DNA of 64,000 nucleotides, from contig OZ037767.1 of assembly GCA_964035545.1 (NCBI GenBank), positions 30,618,128-30,682,127 of the forward strand, in the 5' to 3' direction. This document shows positions 13,231-26,500 of this stretch, piece after piece. Under the pieces are notes generated by a model. That model did no database searches and had not been told where the DNA came from. It saw only the letters and a list, made by a program, of their open reading frames with translations. A program made the translations under genes and the position numbers. This DNA is from Bugula neritina. Its lineage: Eukaryota > Bryozoa > Gymnolaemata > Cheilostomatida > Bugulidae. The first letter of the stretch is position 1. Every line of letters begins with the position of its first letter.

Positions 13231-15713
13231 TCATTCAACGCCGTGTGCGAATATCATCACTAGACCGGGTTCCATAATCATGTCGTCAGCCACATGCTGG
13301 TTCTCACAGGCCATCACTATCACCGCCTGCAAATAAGAGTTGGTAAGATAACTCCAGAGTATGGAATAGTCACACAGCACACTTATATATATTATCAGTA
13401 GATTGGTTGAGCATCAGTTTATGTTGGGTTACATAGTTGTACTTAGATAGCAGATATATTTTAACTAAACTGTTGATTCACAAAGCAGGAAGCTCACAAA
13501 ACATGAAACATAAACAGAAAGAGGTGCACTATTTCTAAACTCAAGTCCAACTAACACCAAGCGAGACTCCCAGACCAAACAATGGCGTCACGTTGAGCTG
13601 TTACCTGTTTGCCGGGAATACGTTTAGTCACGTAGTTCTCGTACTGTCTGCGGTGAAGCTGTCGAGTTTCCAGAGTGCAGAGGCCCGGCGGCCATCTTCT
13701 CTCGTGGGCGTTCTCCATCAGCTCTTGTATGATGTGGTCGGGACAGCCGGAGTCGATGAGAGCTCGTTTGATGACAGCCTGCAGCACGGCGTCAGGGGTG
13801 GATATCATACCACCCCACCTTCAACACAGACACAAAGAACTAGAGCTACAAGCTCAGGGAAGTGAGCTACTGTTAATGCAGCTACATTGGTAGTCATGGT
13901 TACCTGGTCACTCGAGCTGGCTGTAGAGTCGACACCCATCTGAGTATCTCATCATTCTCTACGTCTGCGTGAATCTCGCGAATCCGTGGGTTGCTGTTTC
14001 TCATTGCCCGCATGAACTCTTTCAGCATTCGAATCTAAAGGTGATAGACAAAATGTACTTACAATATGAGATGAACAAGTATTTACAGTCAGATGAGCAA
14101 GACAATGCGATTTGCTAGTGGGAGAGGAGGAGGGTGCAGAGGAAGGGGAGAGAAGGGGATAGAGGAGGGGGAAGGAAGGCGTAGAGGGAGAGAGAGGAGG
14201 GGGAGAAAAAAGAGGGAGGGGAGGGGGAGAGGAGGGGATAGAGGGGGGATAGAGGAAGGGGGAGGAGAGGGAGAGAGAGGAGGGTGTAGAAGAGGGAGGG
14301 AGGGGGGTAGAGGAGGGAGAGAGGGGAGAGGAGGCGGAGAGGGGACAGGGGGAGGAGGGGGTAGAGGAGGGAGAGGGGGAGAGGAAGGAAGGCATAGAGG
14401 GAGAGAGAGGAGGGAGAGAGGGGAGAGGAGGGTAGAGGAGGCGGAGAGGGGACAGGGGAGAAAAGGAGAATACATAATATATACTAACCTCCCTGTCTTG
14501 GTCTTTCAGTTGGTTTTTGAGGTCGGTGACCTGTATTTGGACGTTGGTTAGTTTATTATTACTGGCTTGTAATGCAGATCTCAATTCTTTGACACAATTG
14601 TGTGTGCTTAATTCATCCTAACGGAAGTACAGCACAGCATATATAATATGCACATATAGCATACATTATACACGGTAGGAAAAAGACAATGTTAACAACC
14701 TGAGGGAGAAGTTACACCTTATTTAATCCGAGATCTTTGAACTAAGAATTTGTCATTATTGACATTTTGCAATAAATAATCATGCGCTACACCAGCATAC
14801 ACCTTAAGATTGCATATTATATTTTCATTAATTTTAATAAATTACCATTTAATTTGCACTTCAACAGAGTAGAAGTTACATCATAACACAGGAAATGCCA
14901 TAAGGCTTAGCGACGGATGATTAGAATAAAATAGTGCATTCAGGAGATACCTTTGGTATTGTAGAGCCACAGCCCAGCTCACAGGAAACAGGCTTCTTAG
15001 GATTGAATTCGCACTCATTGAGATGAGATGCTAAACTGTCTAGTTTTATACTCGCTGTGCAGCCCTGAGCGGCATTCTCGCACTTGATAGTTAACCGAGC
15101 TAGTAGATTCCTTAATATCCGTGGAACAGGCTGCAAACATGACAACAACATACTGCACTAGGATTATCACTTTCCATGCAATGCTGGGACTAATTGATAA
15201 AATCAACATCAAAAGGAATAGTTCAAAATATTTCCTAATCCTATGAATCACCAGAATATTTCCTTAAGGCAGTTTATATAAACAAAATTCTGGAAGTCAA
15301 GGAATGCTTGTGGTCACATTCAGACACTACTAGCTCATAAAGTAACAAGACCTGCACTCCAACTAATAAAACAAATTACAAAATACTACGGAGATCATAA
15401 TTTTAGTTTAGAAATTCAAAATATTTGATAAATCTTGTTTTAAGAAGTTGAGGATTTTCATCCTTTTTAAAATTTTGTAAATTCATAACAAATATCAATA
15501 TTGACCTAGACTGACCTTGAGATCTGCCGGACTAATGGCAGCCCTATCTACAGGACAGGTGGGCTGCCTAGTCAGCCACTCATTGATACAGGCAGCACAG
15601 AAGGCGTGCTCACACTGGGGGGCTTGCAGGGGCTCTTCTAGTACACAACTACATATTGTACACATCAACTCTTCATCTACATCTCCCTCAAATCTGTTCA
15701 GATCAAACCCCAT
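13231..15713 (-). CDS. RNF41: E3 ubiquitin ligase NRDP1/RNF41 (6 exons)
   Basis: RING ligase; the vertebrate protein ubiquitinates ErbB3, BRUCE and parkin and affects receptor sorting. Exons on the minus strand: 15516-15713, 14951-15130, 14489-14617, 13904-14034, 13605-13818 and 13231-13326; phases agree and give 315 aa (human 317). The RING ligands are Cys18, Cys21, Cys34, His36, Cys39, Cys42, Cys53 and Asp56, the C3HC3D form typical of this family. Then come a Cys/His zinc-finger region (CENAAQGC, HLNEC, CELGCG), a coiled coil in exon 3, and the conserved C-terminal substrate-binding domain (ARVTRWGGMISTPDAVLQAV, KRIPGK, GLVMIFAHGVE). The start at MGFD was chosen to match MGYD of relatives; an in-frame Met three codons earlier exists. 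Exon 1 lies in duplication unit A, the other exons outside it. It faces away from DAGL. Confidence 0.96.
14108..14464. repeat. Purine-rich GAGGGAGAG array in NRDP1 intron 3
   Basis: About 360 bp of almost pure purine on the plus strand with higher-order repeats of roughly 55-65 bp, between the coiled-coil exon and the next coding exon. Open frames across it in several frames (Arg/Gly or Pro/Ser rich) are composition artefacts. Confidence 0.9.
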
Positions 15714-15835
15714 GACCACCAAGTATTCTCATATATACAGTGAGTGACCTCCAACTCGTTGGCCTTGACCTGTCTACAAGTGAATCCGGCCTATAAGTTA
15801 AACCATGTATACCCCATACCACTCTAATGTATACG

Positions 15836-16386
15836 TCTCTAATGTATACTGTATACCCCTCTGATATACTATATACCCCTCTGATATACTATATACCCTC
15901 TGATATACTATATACCCCTCTGATATACTATATACCCCTCTGATATACTATATACCCTCTGATATACTATATACCCCTCTGATATACTATATACCCCTCT
16001 GATATACTATATACCCCTCTGATACACTATATACCCTCTGATATACTATATACCCCTCTGATATACTATATACCCTCTGATATACTATATACCCCTCTGA
16101 TATACTATATACCCCTCTGATATACTATATACCCTCTGATACACTATATACCCCTCTGATATACTATATACCCCTCTGATATACTATATACCCTCTGATA
16201 CACTATATACCCTCTGATACACTATATACCCTCTGATACACTATATACCCTCTGATACACTATATACCCTCTGATACACTATATACCCTCTGATACACTA
16301 TATACCCCTCTGATATACTATATACCCTCTGATACACTATATAACCCTCTGATATACTATATACCCCTCTGATATACTGTATACTC
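15836..16386. repeat. 22-23-bp minisatellite 5' of NRDP1
   Basis: About 24 units of the form CTCTGATATACTATATACCC, with a length-variable C run and TAT/CAC variants, starting about 120 bp upstream of the NRDP1 start codon. Unit B has a shorter array of the same unit (37446-37745). Confidence 0.95.
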
Positions 16387-17553
16387 CTCGGGAGCATCAT
16401 AAAAAATTACCTATAAAGTTGGTATTTATTAGCTTTACACAAAACACAAACATTATATAAAAGAATAGTGAATTGCATTTATTACAACTACAAGTATAAA
16501 CATAAACCAAAACTATATGTGCATTATCATGAATATTACTTAATTTTAACCAGTAGCAGCAGTTGCAAAATCAAAACAAACTCGGAGTTTCACTTTTAAA
16601 TTGAACTTCAAGTATCAACATCAAATTCAATGATAATCATAATAAATATAATTATAACACTAATACTAATAGTAATAGCAATATTATTACACTATTACGA
16701 TTAGTCATTAGTACAACTACAAGTATTATTAATATTATTAGCACAAATAGTACTACAAGTACCTCAGCACTCCGTTTGTCTCACTAGGAGTCCAATTACC
16801 ATTAGGCATTAGCTTAACTTCAAGTTTAACTAGTATAATTATAACATTAACTATTAGTATTACTATAAGATTAGGTATAACTATAAGTATAAGTATAACT
16901 CAAACTATAAGTATAAGTATAACTCAACTGTAATTGTATAACTATAGTCCATAACTATAAGTATAACTATTACATTTACTATGACTGTAACTATAAGACT
17001 AAGTATAACTATAACAGTATAAGATTAGGAATAATTTAATAATATTAATACTACTAGTACTAGCCATTAATTAAACTAAAACACTACTAAATTTATTACG
17101 TTTCAAAACCCACGTATTAATAATCAGCTGTAAGTGTATCAGTATGTTTAGCTGTGTCTACGACTTTGAAAAATTGACATATCTGTCTGAGTGTTTCTAA
17201 AAACTTGGAACATCCAACTCACAGTGATCCAACTTTTGTTGGTGAGAAGTCCGCAGTAACGCACTTGATCTAAATTTTATTTGATCCAAAATGCTATTTG
17301 TGAAAATAACGATTTCTTTTAATAACATTTCCTGTACTGGGCTTTGCCGCCGTCACTTTCGCTTTATTTACCTGAATTTACCTGAATCCACTCTTCCTGA
17401 CATAAAAGAGTGGGCTAAGGGGAGAAAGCCAGTGACTTATTTAACCCCAATAATGTAGCATACAAATGTATGCCTAATAGAGTTTTAAAAGCAAGTACAG
17501 AGTTAGAGCATCAATTGCTGCCTGGGGAAGTGCGTTCCAAACATCAATTACTC

Positions 17554-18107
17554 TTAATTAAGGAGAAAAAAATGTTTTCTCAGACTAATGTTAGTTCTTG
17601 TATGCTGTTTACAGATCTTTAGTGAGTGACCTCTAGTATGTGTAACATTTGACAATGTAAAAAATTTTGCAGAATCTACTAAGTCATATCCTTTTATTAT
17701 TTTCAAAGTTTGTATAAGGTCACATCTAATCCTTCTAAATTGAAATTCTAAGGTATCCAGTTTAAGTCTTCTCCTACGTAGATTATAGGCTTCCTCCTTG
17801 TTTGATGACACTAACTTCGTAAATCTTCTCTGAACTCCTTCAATAAGCTTGATGTCCTTTAACAAACTAGGAGACCAGGCAGGGACAGCATATTCTAAGT
17901 CGAAGGTCAAACAAGAGATTTATACTTATAGAGTTTTAATAAGACATCTGCTCTTCTCGTGCTGAAAGTCCTTTTTATCATTCCTAATATTTTATTTGCT
18001 TTTACTACACATGAACTAATGTGACTTTCACTCTTCAGATTTTGCTTAAAATTACAATGAAAGTGACATTCATTTTCAAATTGGCAAGTTGATATTTTTA
18101 TTTTCAA
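17554..18107 (-). mobile_element. Non-LTR retrotransposon reverse-transcriptase remnant
   Basis: Two adjacent open frames on the minus strand (17907-18107, then 17554-17910) resemble the C-terminal part of CR1/Jockey/L2-type reverse transcriptases: HISSCVVKANKILGMIKRTF, LLKLYK, LEYAVPAW, IEGVQRRFTKLV, LDTLEFQFRRIRCDLIQ and a final TRGHS block. The frame changes between the two, so the copy is broken. Upstream RT motifs and endonuclease are absent. In unit B only the QFECHFHCN end survives (38930-39000), so the element was present before duplication and was mostly deleted from B. Confidence 0.8.
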
Positions 18108-18299
18108 GTTTAGCAGTTATTCTGGGGTGTGTTTTATCATGTTTGTTGACCATCACAATAAGTTGTTCATGTTATGATTTAGTATTTTAAAGCTATTAAG
18201 TACTTATAATATAATTTGATGTATTTTCCATTACTGTATAAATCTGTATCAGTGTAAGTGAGTATTACATTTTGATTTTCATTTTGATTTACTCAATCT

Positions 18300-18740
18300 A
18301 ATAGTCATACTGATACTCATAGTCTCATACTCATAGTCATATTCATCTGTCATAGTCATAGAGAATATCATAGTCATACTGATCCTCACACTGGTAGTGA
18401 TTCTCATAGTCATTGTCTAAGTCATACTCATAGTTATACTTATAATATTAGTTATAGTAAAAGTACTGTTACTGTTAGTACTAATAGTAATAGTAATTAT
18501 AATACTAATAGTAACACTAATAGGCAATAGTAATTACTATTAGTAATACTAATATATACTGTGAACGTGATAGTCGGTGAGTGTGACAGTCTGACACTCA
18601 TACTGATACTCTTATTGATAGTGATGCTGATACACTCTTACACTTACAGTGATAGTCATACTGATAGTGATAGTGAGTCACTGTCAGTGTCACACTCACT
18701 GATGCCGAGCCAAAACGTGATGTTCGTACTGGTACTGATA
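18300..18740. repeat. CATAGTCATA-type simple repeats, unit A
   Basis: Degenerate array of TCATAG, TCATAC and GATACT hexamers with TAATAG stretches, matched by 46660-47190 in unit B. Confidence 0.8.
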
Positions 18741-19305
18741 GTCATTGACTAATTGATTTTGACACCAACACTTTGTCATACCCATACTCAGCTACTCATA
18801 TTGATAATGAATTATTTATAATAATGTACTTGTACCTATATTCTCATATTTAGACTCTTATTTATGAGCATCACTATAATTCAATTCGTATTTATTATTG
18901 GTATAAAATTGAAATAGTTATGATTATTACTAGTACTACTTGTTTTAGATTTATAAAATTAGATTAAAAATCTAGTTATTTGATATTTGATGTGCTGTCC
19001 GGTATTTCACACATCAAAAGGAAGCCATTTATAAACAAATGGTATAGTGTTTTATGCCCATACAACTTAACCATATGATGATTGTATTGCATCATATTGC
19101 AAAGCTGTGTGCTGAATCTCAGTTCTGTTCAATGCTGTTAAATCTAATAACTAATTTGTACTATTTATATCCAAATTATTTGTTTTTCTAACTTATGCTG
19201 TCTATGAATAGAAAATATTATAGTTAGCAGAAGCTAGTTTTGTACTACCAGCATTTTATCTCTGCATTCTAATGCCAAGCATTGTTTTAGTTTGACTTAC
19301 CATTA

Positions 19306-19378
19306 ACTCACTCACTCACTCACTCACTCACTCACTCACTCACTCACTCACTCACTCACTCACTCACTCACTCACTCA
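19306..19378. repeat. (ACTC)n microsatellite
   Basis: About 18 perfect ACTC units. Unit B has only two or three units at the same place (near 49400), so expansion followed duplication or unit B contracted. Confidence 0.95.
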
Positions 19379-19489
19379 TCAAAGATGGGAACAAAGGAAG
19401 TAGCTAGTAATGTATAACTAGTTATTACTTAATAATTTGTGTTGGGGGGGGGAATTAATCTAGCTTTAACAAGCTCATGTACAGTACAT

Positions 19490-19575
19490 TATGTGTGTGC
19501 TAGCTGTGGCTGTGTGTGCTAGCTGTGGCTGTGTGTGCTAACTGTGGCTGTGTGTGCTAACTGTGGCTGTATGTG
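19490..19575. repeat. 19-bp minisatellite, unit A
   Basis: Four to five units of TGTGTGTGCTAGCTGTGGC. Unit B has a longer version at 49514-49712. Confidence 0.9.
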
Positions 19576-19795
19576 TACACCAATAGGCAGCTTAAGGCAA
19601 CAACTCAGCAGAAGTCACTAACTGAGTGGATAATTCTCATTAATATTCTGATGCTACTCTAATTGCTAATCATTGATTCACTCTGTAATTGAATGTATCC
19701 GAAGTTAGTTTTGAAATTAGCTTGTAGTTACTTAGATACTGGGTGAGATAATCAAGTGCAATAGGTCAGGATTTCCTCACTGCAGATATGGGGCA

Positions 19796-20480
19796 GTAAG
19801 AGAGAGAGAGTGGGAGATAATAAGAGAGAGAGAGAGAGTGGGAGATAATAAGAGAGAGACAGTGGGAGATAATAAGAGAGAGACAGTGGGAGATAATAAG
19901 AGAGGGTACTAAGAAAGAGGGTTACTGGGAGAGAGAGGGTAAGATAGTAGGAGAAAGAGGGTTACTGGGAGAGAGAGGGTAAGATAGTAGGAGAACGAGG
20001 GTTACTGGGAGAGAGAGGGTAAGATAGTAGGAGAAAGAGGGTAGTATGAGAGAGAGGGTACTAGGAGAAAGAGGGTAGGTAGTATGAGAGAGATAAGGGA
20101 AAGAGGGTAGTATGAGAGAGAGGGTACTAGAAGAAAGAGGGTAGTATGAGAGAGAGGGTAGTAGAAGAAAGAGGGTAGTATGAGAGAGAGGGTACTAGAA
20201 GAAAGAGGGTAGTATGAGAGAGAGGGTACTAGAAGAAAGAGGGTAGTATGAGAGAGAGGGTACTAGAAGAAAGAGGGTAGTATGAGAGAGAGGGTAGTAG
20301 AAGAAAGAGGGTAGTATGAGAGAGAGGGTACTAGAAGAAAGAGGGTAGTATGAGAGAGAGGGTACTAGAAGAAAGAGGGTAGTATGAGAGAGAGGGTACT
20401 AGAAGAAAGAGGGTAGTATGAGAGAGAGGGTAGTAGAAGAAAGAGGGTAGTATGAGAGAGATAAGGGAAAGAGGGGAGGA
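19796..20480. repeat. Purine-rich array immediately 5' of DAGL copy A
   Basis: About 680 bp of GAGAGAGGGTA, GAAAGAGGGTAGTAT and similar units, in part with a 34-bp higher-order period, ending about 85 bp before the DAGL start codon. Unit B has about 190 bp at 49919-50110. A GA-rich tract in this place could bind GAGA-type factors or form non-B DNA; that is inference. Confidence 0.93.
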
Positions 20481-20564
20481 CGAGATACTAAGCACTGTTG
20501 ATTTGAAAACCAATTCAATTGCTTTCTGTTGTCTGCTAGGTTTAACTGAGGGGACGCGGCTGCA

Positions 20565-23500
20565 ATGCCCGGACTAGTTGTCTTCAACCGCAGATGGTTC
20601 ATAGGCTCTGATGACCTGCCAGTTCCTGCTATGATTCTGGTTTTCCTCAACTCTGTGTGGTGAGTCACTATTAACTCAATGTGAATAGAGGCTTTTCACA
20701 AGCCCTCTGGGGACATTTGTATTTTGAAGTTGTCTCCTCCCAGACGGGCGTGGTGTAGTCTCCATGATATATAGAACAAGCACATAAAATCAGTAGAAAT
20801 TTAAGGTTTGTGTGAAGACTATTGCTAGTACGAGTTTCATTTTTTCTGAGATTAATATTTTGGCATAAGCACACAGGTTAGCAGTTCCAGAAAAATTTTA
20901 AAAATTTTCTTTCTTCAAAAATCTTGAGAAAAATTAACTTCAAAGCATGTTTGTGGTTTTGGTTACTGTATGAGCAAGCTGAATTGGCAACTATGAGATA
21001 AGTCCCATTAATCATTTGTTATGCTGGCTGTCATATTCAATTTATAGCTGTTGACCTTTCAACTCTTTGGTCAGAATGTGCTGTTAACACAGTGTTAGAG
21101 CACTGCTACTCTGCTAGTGCACTGAATGAGACAGCAGATTAGCTGTGTTAGCATTTTCATTACACTTACACACTTATGCTATGAGAATAGCTAGACTATA
21201 ACCTCAACATCCATCATTTTCACAAAAAGCATTCTCACAAAACTATAAATATATATTAAATAGACAGATTAAATTTGTAGTATCAAAATGATGTGTGTGC
21301 ATGTGCACTTAATTACACTTTGAAGAGTTTGTGCTACATTATGTTCAAAGGACCCTAAATGCTTTACATAGTTTCATGTTTTGGCTAAAACTTCTTTAAA
21401 AGAAAAATATTACCAAGAAAAGCAAAGCTCAGTTTATGCAAAAATTTATTAAAAACACTTTATATTTAGGCAGGCATCTTTTCATTCAGTATCAATCCAT
21501 CTTGAAATATTTTGTCTGCCCTATATCTTCATTGCATATTTTACAACAGGTCTAATAGTTTTATTTAAAAGATTTAATTGAAATGTTATACTTGATTTTA
21601 ACTTACATATCCTCGCTCATGCCTATTTTAAGATAATACCTGTAATATTCTAATTGGTGCTGTCGTGACTTATAGCCAACCTCTAAAATTTTATGTCATT
21701 CAAATATGAGTCTCAAATTTAAAAAAGGCTTTATATTTTATAACATTTTGTGACCCATGGGATCAGCCAAGCTAGTTGTATAACTGCAGTTGAGTGTCAA
21801 TAACACTAGCTCATGATATTTGAAGCATGGGAAGTTGAGGAGCTATAACATTAAACAGTTTAACTGAAAACCCAAGCAAAATGTTAATAACCCAATTTCA
21901 TCAACATGCTTTCACTGCTTCACTTGTAAGAATCTGCTTAATACTTTTCAGGGCGTTCTACCACTTATATTATATTCAGTTAGTTTGTATCAAATCCTCT
22001 CTCTACTTTCCATTAGATTTGCACCTCAATCATCACACAGATCAATACTTATAGGCCACTCGATTGCAACTCTTAGCCTAGGGCCACACGGTGCGTATTT
22101 TCGCATGCGACAATTGAAATCACAAGTAGCAAAGGTGTCCACTATATATTATTATATGCTCCAGGGTTATAGCCCTAGTCTCCATGGTAATAGAAGTACA
22201 CATGACAGACGGGTGGAGAGAGGATTGCTCTGGGGGTTTCCTATGGTACCCAATCGTGACAATAGGTCTACTAGCTCTCCTCACTGTAAATGATGTTTTT
22301 ATAGCCGTGCAGAGTGCTAAGGGCGGAGTTTTTGATAAAAAGGCTCGACACAATATCCCTGCGCTACTTTATATACGTACAGGTGAGTTTATATATACAT
22401 ACAGGTGAGTTTATATACGTACAGGTGAGTTTATATACGTACAGGTGAGTTTATATACGTACAGGTGAGTTTATATACGTACAGGTGAGTTTATATACGT
22501 ACAGGTAAAAAGTAAAAATCTGTTTTTAATTTAAATGAAGTTGAGTTTATCTAAATAAGCAGAAAATTTAACAATTTTGCACTTATACCGAGAGTCTACT
22601 TGTTGTATCTGTAAATGTAATGAGTAATCGTCTCACTTGTAATGAGGAATTGTGTTCCCCTGTAATTCTCTCGTACTGATTGCAGCTCTGCTAGTCGTGG
22701 AAATCGTCTGGGCATGCTCAGGGTGTGTGCTGCTCAATTGGAAGCTGAGAACAAGTCAGTGCGACAGCTCAGACCTTGTCTACACCCTCCTCTGTGGTGA
22801 GTATACACTAGTATCTCTACTAACTCACCTGTAGTATATACTAGTACCTCTACTAACTCACCTGTAGTATATACTAGTACCTCTACTAACTCACCTGTAG
22901 TATATACTAGTATCTCTACCAACTCAGCTGTAGTATATACTAGTACCTCTACTAACTCAGCTGTAGTATATACTAGTACCTCTACTAACTCACCTGTAGT
23001 ATATACTAGTATTTCTACTAACTCACCTGTAGTATATACTAGTATCTCTACTAACTCACCTGTAGTATATACTAGTATCTCTACTAACTCACCTGTAGTA
23101 TATACTAGTACATGTACTAACTCACCTGTAGTATATACTAGTACCTCTACTAACTCACCTGTAGTATATACTAGTATTTCTACTAACTCACCTGTAGTAT
23201 ATACTAGTATCTCTACTAACTCACCTGTAGTATATACTAGTACCTCTACTAACTCAGCTGTAGTATATACTAGTACCTCTACTAACTCACCTGTAGTATA
23301 TACTAGTATTTCTACTAACTCACCTGTAGTATATACTAGTATCTCTACTAACTCACCTGTAGTATATACTAGTACCTCTACTAACTCAGCTGTAGTATAT
23401 ACTAGTACCTCTACTAACTCACCTGTAGTATATACTAGTACATGTACTAACTCACCTGTAGTATATACTAGTACCTCTACTAACTCACCTGTAGTATATA

Positions 23501-26500
23501 CTAGTACCTCTACTAACTCACCTGTAGTATACACTTGTACCTCTACTAACTCAGCTGTAGTATATACTAGTACCTCTACTAACTCAGCTGTAGTATATAC
23601 TTGTACCTCTACTAACTCAGCTGTAGTATATACTAGTACCTCTACTAACTCAGCTGTAGTATATACTAGTACCTCTACTAACTCAGCTGTAGTATATACT
23701 AGTACCTCTACTAACTCACCTGTAGTATATACTAGTACCTCTACTAACTCACCTGTAGTATATACTAGTACCTCTACTAACTCACCTGTAGTATATACTT
23801 GATGCTCACAAGAATAAGAAAAGCTGATGGACATTTAAATCCTCCCAAATTGTCTGCACAAAATTGCCACTTTTTCTTGTCTGTGACGAGTCCGAAGTCC
23901 GTCTAATGTGGCGACACGCTAACCGTTTGTGCTAACCATTTGTAGTGGTTGTGGGGAGTAACATGGTGGTGATATTCTTCACTCTACTAACTATCTACAT
24001 GTGCTTTGACTCAGCTGGAAGAACTTTCACAAAGTTCCAAAATCTTCAGCAGAACTCAGCTGATAATTCTACGAGCAGTGAACCAACCCTGAGGTTCGTC
24101 GTCTAACCTTTAACTTCTGTTGTCTAAGTTACCTTTTGTCATCTAAACTTTGTGTGTCTGTCCTTGAACTTCTAATATTGCTAATAATAATAGTAATAAA
24201 TAAATATAGTTTAGAAAGTCCTATATGATTATATTTTATTCAGACTACAAAATGTTTTATTACATTTAATTCTATATAAAAGGTATCCAGATGTTTGTAA
24301 ACTAATAGAGGCTTTTCACAAGCCCTCTGGGGACATTTGTATTTTGAAGTTGTCTCCTCCCAGACGGGCGTGGTGTAGTCTCCATGATATATAGAACAAG
24401 CACATAAAATCAGTAGAAATTTAAGGTTTGTGTGAAGACTATTGCTAGTACGAGTTTCATTTTTTCTGAGATTAATATTTTGGCATAAGCACACAGGTTA
24501 GCAGTTCCAGAAAAATTTTAAAAATTTTCTTTCTTCAAAAATCTTGAAAAAAATTAACTTCAAAGCATGTTTGTGGCTTTGGTTACTGCATGAACAAGCT
24601 GAATTGGCAACTATGAGATAAGTCCCATTAATCATTTGTTATGCTGGCTGTCATATTTAATTTATATCTGTTGCCCTTTCAACTCTTTGGTCAGAATATG
24701 CTGGTAACACAGTCTTAGAGCACTGCTAGTGAATAAGACAGCAGATTAGCTGTGTTAGAATTTTCAATTAACTATACTTATACACTTATGCTGTGAGAAT
24801 AGCTAGACTATAACCTCAACACCCATCATTTTCACAAAAAGCATTTTCACGAGGCTATAGATATATATTAAATAGACAGATTAAATTTGTAGTATAGAAC
24901 GAATATGAAATGTGCTTTGATACATGCCGGTTAATTTTCTAAAACAAGTTAAATGCATCTATTACAATTGTAACAATTGTGCTCAAATAAATATATATCT
25001 AGATAATTTAATCAAAAACCCAGATAGCCTTTTAGCAGTTGGCATTCAGGTCCTTGTGTTACAGTTTTGTTATTTCTTAATTATGCCTGTGGCTTGTAGC
25101 ATTTAGGAGCATGCAGTAGTGAAGAAATTGAGATAGCCTAAGTTCTTTAAGTTTCTTTACAAATGTTGGTGTTGCGTATAACACAACTTTTTTGCTACAT
25201 TTCTAATCTAGAACAAAGGATTTTCTCAATTTCTCCATTAGTACTGCATCTACCTCGTGTGTGGTAGTCATCTCTGTCAGCTGCGGTAGATTCAAGATTC
25301 TAGTTAATGTAGGTGCATGGTAGGTTAAAATATAGTTATATGATAAAATTGGTACAATATAAAATAGGTAAACTAAGCTAATCACTACTGCACCTGAAAG
25401 CCCAAGATTCCCAACTCATCAAATTGCAGCATAAACTGAATTATCTGAAAATTACTTTAGAAGGAAATTCTGGTTGAAAAGTATTAAGCAGATTCTTACA
25501 AGTGAAGCAGTGAAAGCATGTTGATGAAATTGGGTTATTAACATTTTGCTTGGGTTTTCAGTTAAACTGTTTAATGTTATAGCTTCTCAACTTCCCATGC
25601 TTCAAATATCATTAGCTAGTGTTATTGACACTCAACTGCAGTTATACAACTAGCTTGGCTGATCCCATGGGTCACAAAATGTTATAAAATATAAAGCCTT
25701 TCTTTAATTTGAGACTCACATTTGAATAACATAAAATTTTAGAGGTTGGCTATAAGTCACGACAGCACCAATTAGAATATTACAGCTATTATCTTAAAAT
25801 AGGCATGAATGAGGATATGTAAGTTAAAATCAAGTATAACATTTCAATTAAATCTTTTAAATAAAACTATTAGACCTGTTGTAAAATATGCAATGAAGAT
25901 ATAGGGCAGACAAAATATTTCAAGATGGATCGATACTGAATGAAAAGATGCCTGCCTAAAAATAAAGTGTTTTTAATAAATTTTTGCATAAACTGAGCTT
26001 TGCTTTTCTTGGTAATATTTTTCTTTTAAAGAAGTTTTAGCCATAACATGAAACTATGTAAAGCATTTACGGTCCCTTGAACATAATGTAGCACAAACTC
26101 TTCAAAGTGTAATTAAGTGCACATGCTACCACACATCATTTCGATACTACAAATTTAATCTGTCTATTTAATATATATTTATAGTTTTGTGAGAATGCTT
26201 TTTGTGAAAATGATGGATGTTGAGGTTATAGTCTAGCTATTCTCATAGCATAAGGGAAGTGTAATGAAAATGCTAACACAGCTAACCTGCTGTCTCATTC
26301 AGTGCACTAGCAGAGTAGCAGTGCTCTAACACTGTGTTAACAGCACATTCTGACCAAAGAGTTGAAAGGTCAACAGCTATAAATTGAATATGACAGCCAG
26401 CATAACAAATGATTATTGGGACTTATCTCATAGTTGCCAATTCAGCTTGCTCATACAGTAACCAAAACCACAAACATGCTTTGAAGTTGATTTTTCTCAA

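Noticed and set aside
13952-14584. Pro/Ser-rich and Arg/Gly-rich open frames in three frames
   Set aside because: They cross the purine-rich array of NRDP1 intron 3; only the ends overlap true exons.
15836-16386. CRISPR-like array
   Set aside because: Units are contiguous without unique spacers and lie in an intron-rich animal locus; simple minisatellite.
20671-20874. MCLCQNINLRKNE open frame, present three times (also 24240-24494 and 26550-26771)
   Set aside because: It lies within the inverted arms of one transposon family; no homology or conserved reading beyond copy identity.
22734-23834. 366-codon minus-strand open frame of [11 protein letters not shown] repeats
   Set aside because: It is a 33-bp intronic minisatellite between DAGL exons 3 and 4; a period divisible by 3 keeps frames open. 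The shorter unit B array gives only 145 codons.
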